Positions 6,391 to 7,680 of a stretch of DNA of 7,680 bases are shown in pieces. How positions within the stretch are numbered: the first letter of the stretch is position 1; each line of letters begins with the position of its first letter. This DNA is from an uncultured Lachnospiraceae bacterium (GTDB taxonomy: Bacteria > Bacillota > Clostridia > Lachnospirales > Lachnospiraceae), in contig CAMWLB010000141.1 of the NCBI GenBank assembly GCA_947174985.1, positions 1 through 7,680 of the forward strand. Reading direction: 5' to 3'. Both the position numbers and the translations under genes were made by a program. The notes beneath the pieces were generated by a model, which was not told the origin of the DNA, did no database searches, and was given only the letters and a program-made list of their open reading frames with translations.

Positions 6391-6513
6391 ACAGCGTATT
6401 TGGATTTCATCGGGAAACAGAGCGGTAAGTGCAGCAGTGTGCTTATGGCTTGTTTTCCGTGGGTAAATCAGGCGTGAGAGGCTATGGACAATGTTTTGTC
6501 CGTAGCCTTTTGT
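6342..6513 (+). promoter_or_regulatory. attenuator region: alternative RNA pairings between leader ORF and terminators
   Basis: Several pairings share bases. Hairpin A pairs CTCTGTACAAT (6342-6352) with ATTGTACAGAG (6368-6378), perfect over 11 bp. CCGATGAAA in its loop (6358-6366) is a perfect complement of TTTCATCGG (6405-6413). A further imperfect hairpin spans 6411-6459. GATGAAACATTGT (6360-6372) can pair over 13 positions, two of them G-U, with ACAATGTTTTGTC (6488-6500). That second stretch is the tip and inner arms of terminator 1, so this pairing excludes terminator 1 and hairpin A alike. A ribosome paused near codons 9-13 would cover the 5' arm of hairpin A, free 6360-6372, and favour the antiterminated form. 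The pairings are visible in the sequence; the regulatory role is inferred. Confidence 0.6.
6480..6511 (+). terminator. intrinsic terminator 1 of the ABC-F leader
   Basis: GGCTATGGACAA (6480-6491) pairs with TTGTCCGTAGCC (6496-6507) over 12 positions with one G-U, with a TGTT loop and a TTTT tail at 6508-6511. It stands about 90 bases after the leader ORF stop and 170 bases before the ABC-F start. It is therefore an attenuator in the leader and not the end of a full-length gene. The short T tail suggests moderate efficiency. Confidence 0.8.
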
Positions 6514-6571
6514 GACGTAAAGAGCGTTAGCGAATAAGAGCAAATTTGTATGCTTGGCGCGCGTTCTTTAT

Positions 6572-6620
6572 AAAGGCAGAAGGCGGTGCAGAAAAATGCA
6601 CAGAAGCTTTCTGCCTTTTT
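6572..6620 (+). terminator. intrinsic terminator 2 of the ABC-F leader
   Basis: AAAGGCAGAAGGC (6572-6584) pairs with GCTTTCTGCCTTT (6606-6618), 13 positions with one G-U. It is capped by an inner 5-bp stem GTGCA/TGCAC (6586-6590 with 6597-6601) and a GAAAAA loop. A run of five T (6616-6620) follows. It is stronger than terminator 1 and ends 62 bases before the ABC-F start codon. Confidence 0.85.
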
Positions 6621-6633
6621 GTATTTGTAAATG

Positions 6634-6651
6634 AATAGGCAGTTGCCTATT
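6634..6651 (+). repeat. short inverted repeat just before the ABC-F ribosome binding site
   Basis: AATAGGCA (6634-6641) and TGCCTATT (6644-6651) form an 8-bp inverted repeat with a 2-base centre. It sits 15 bases before AAGGAA (6667-6672), the presumed ribosome binding site of the ABC-F gene. It could be an operator or an mRNA hairpin influencing translation. It has no T tail, so it is not a terminator. Confidence 0.5.
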
Positions 6652-6682
6652 GTGAATTAGTGTTGAAAGGAATGTGATAGAG

Positions 6683-7680
6683 ATGAGTTTATTAGAAGTA
6701 GAAGGACTGACCCATGCTTTTGGGGATAATCTGCTTTACAGAAATGCGGGTTTTACACTGAATAAGGGAGAGCATATCGGCATTGTGGGGCAGAATGGTG
6801 CGGGAAAGAGCACCTTAATTAAAATCTGTACAGGACAGATTGTGCCGGATGCCGGACGTGTGATACGACATCCGAAGGCATCCGTGGGCTATCTGGACCA
6901 ATATGCAGAAATAAAAAAGGATATGACCATGGAGGCGTTTTTAAAATCAGCGTATGAGGGGCTATACCGGCTTGAGCAGGAAATGCTTCTGCTTTATGAG
7001 AAAGCAGCGGACGATGAAAAGGCGCTGAAGCTTGCGGCAGAGTATCAGGAGCGGCTTGAAATACAGGGCTTTTATGACATTGATACCCGTATCGGACAGG
7101 TGGCAACCGGGTTGGGACTGTCTGTGATTGGGCTTGCGCGTCCTGTCGGGCAGATGAGCGGCGGACAGCGGGCAAAAGTAATTTTAGCGAAGCTGCTTCT
7201 GGAAAAGCCGGACGTGCTGCTATTGGATGAGCCGACAAATTTTCTGGACAAGGAGCATATTGCGTGGCTGTCAGACTATCTGGCAGGACTGGAGAATGCT
7301 TTTATGGTGGTGTCGCATGACTATGATTTTCTGGAAAAAATTGCAAATCGTATCTGCGACATCGACAACAAAACCATAGCAAAATACTATGGGACATACT
7401 CAGAATTTTTGAAAAAGAAAAGGCTTCTGCGGGAGGACTATGTGCGCCAATATGTAGCCCAACAGAGAGAAATTAAAAAGACGGAGGAATTTATCCGTAA
7501 AAATATTGCGGGAATCAAGTCCAAAATGGCAAGGGGCAGACGGACTCGTCTGGAGCGAATGGAAAAAATGGAGGCGCTGGAAGAAAAGGAGATAACGCCG
7601 CAGTTTCAGTTTTCGGCACTGCCTCTTACAAATGTGGAGCATCTTTGGATAAAAAGGCTGGCAGTGGGCTATCAGTATCC
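6683..7680 (+). CDS. ABC-F family ATPase (ribosome-associated), C-terminus beyond the window
   Basis: Soluble tandem-ABC protein with no membrane helices; ABC-F proteins bind the ribosomal E site and act on translation or displace antibiotics. The first 332 residues are present. ABC domain 1 has Walker A GQNGAGKS (36-43), signature MSGGQ (158-162), Walker B LLLDEPTNFLD (179-189, catalytic Glu183) and the switch His212 in VVSHD. A charged helical linker (about 240-305), rich in Lys/Arg/Glu with RGRRTRLERMEKME, is the P-site-tRNA interaction region typical of the family. The second ABC domain begins near residue 317 (LTNVEHLWIKRLAVGY) and is cut by the window edge. ATG 6683 has AAGGAA (6667-6672) ten bases upstream, an ordinary to weak site. 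The attenuator-like leader suggests a resistance-type member (Lsa/Vga/VmlR-like role). A housekeeping ABC-F factor cannot be excluded from half the protein. Confidence 0.92.
   Translation, partial: MSLLEVEGLTHAFGDNLLYRNAGFTLNKGEHIGIVGQNGAGKSTLIKICTGQIVPDAGRVIRHPKASVGYLDQYAEIKKDMTMEAFLKSAYEGLYRLEQEMLLLYEKAADDEKALKLAAEYQERLEIQGFYDIDTRIGQVATGLGLSVIGLARPVGQMSGGQRAKVILAKLLLEKPDVLLLDEPTNFLDKEHIAWLSDYLAGLENAFMVVSHDYDFLEKIANRICDIDNKTIAKYYGTYSEFLKKKRLLREDYVRQYVAQQREIKKTEEFIRKNIAGIKSKMARGRRTRLERMEKMEALEEKEITPQFQFSALPLTNVEHLWIKRLAVGYQY

Noticed and set aside
6313..6543. 76-residue frame on the - strand across the ABC-F leader
   Set aside because: It is explained by the inverted repeats and leader ORF on the + strand, has no ribosome binding site I can see, and resembles no protein I know.
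6546..6574. TTGTAT-17-TATAAA promoter-like pair between the two leader terminators
   Set aside because: A transcript from it would begin inside terminator 2's stem, so it could not usefully express the ABC-F gene. The -35 is weak.
6625..6653. TTGTAA-17-TATTGT promoter-like pair after terminator 2
   Set aside because: Only four of six matches in each box, and it overlaps the 6634-6651 inverted repeat. A private ABC-F promoter here is possible but would make the leader pointless, so I do not list it as a feature.
6819..7238. 139-residue - strand frame inside the ABC-F gene
   Set aside because: Pro/Ser/Ala-rich antisense shadow of an intact, motif-complete ABC-F domain.

Overview
The window looks like a chromosomal stretch from a Gram-positive Clostridia-type bacterium, most likely in the Lachnospiraceae. 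This is an inference from moderate base composition, near-consensus AGGAGG-type ribosome binding sites, tight operons, and the gene kinds present: an ABC-2 permease beside a short histidine kinase, an ECF-type vitamin S-component, a fused CoaBC, an Uma2-family remnant and an ABC-F ATPase.

Bases 1-1787 (+) are the end of an operon. A possible last few codons of an upstream gene overlap the start of a six-helix ABC-2 permease, which is followed by a sensor histidine kinase with one N-terminal membrane helix. This matches the familiar antimicrobial-peptide sensing and efflux arrangement, in which the response regulator and ABC ATPase would lie just upstream of the window. Bases 1820-3819 (+) are a two-gene vitamin/cofactor operon: a PanT-like ECF S-component, probably importing pantothenate, and CoaBC, which makes 4'-phosphopantetheine from phosphopantothenate on the way to CoA. 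It ends in a strong hairpin terminator that also serves the convergent gene. Bases 3828-4195 (-) hold a small unrecognised membrane protein. Its good ribosome binding site and ATG are out of frame with the long reading frame at a run of six A, so it may be frameshifted. It is read from an extended -10 promoter in the divergent region 4196-4425.

Bases 4426-5714 (+) hold two translationally coupled genes (ATGA overlap): a xylose-isomerase-like TIM-barrel enzyme and a PNPOx-fold flavoprotein. Bases 5736-6267 (+) hold an Uma2-family (DUF820) gene that looks dead. It has a good promoter and Shine-Dalgarno, but an ATT where the start should be and an internal deletion that changes frame.

Bases 6268-6682 form a long structured leader for an ABC-F gene that starts at 6683 and runs off the window. 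The leader has a 29-codon ORF with a stronger ribosome binding site than the ABC-F gene itself, an 11-bp hairpin inside that ORF, two tandem intrinsic terminators, and a mutually exclusive pairing between the leader ORF and the first terminator. A second pairing could pass the opening of terminator 1 on to terminator 2. This is what one expects of a ribosome-sensing attenuator controlling an antibiotic-resistance-type ABC-F protein, and it is the most interesting object here. The alternative pairings were found by eye, and their function is inferred. No tRNA, rRNA, CRISPR array, insertion sequence or phage gene was seen.
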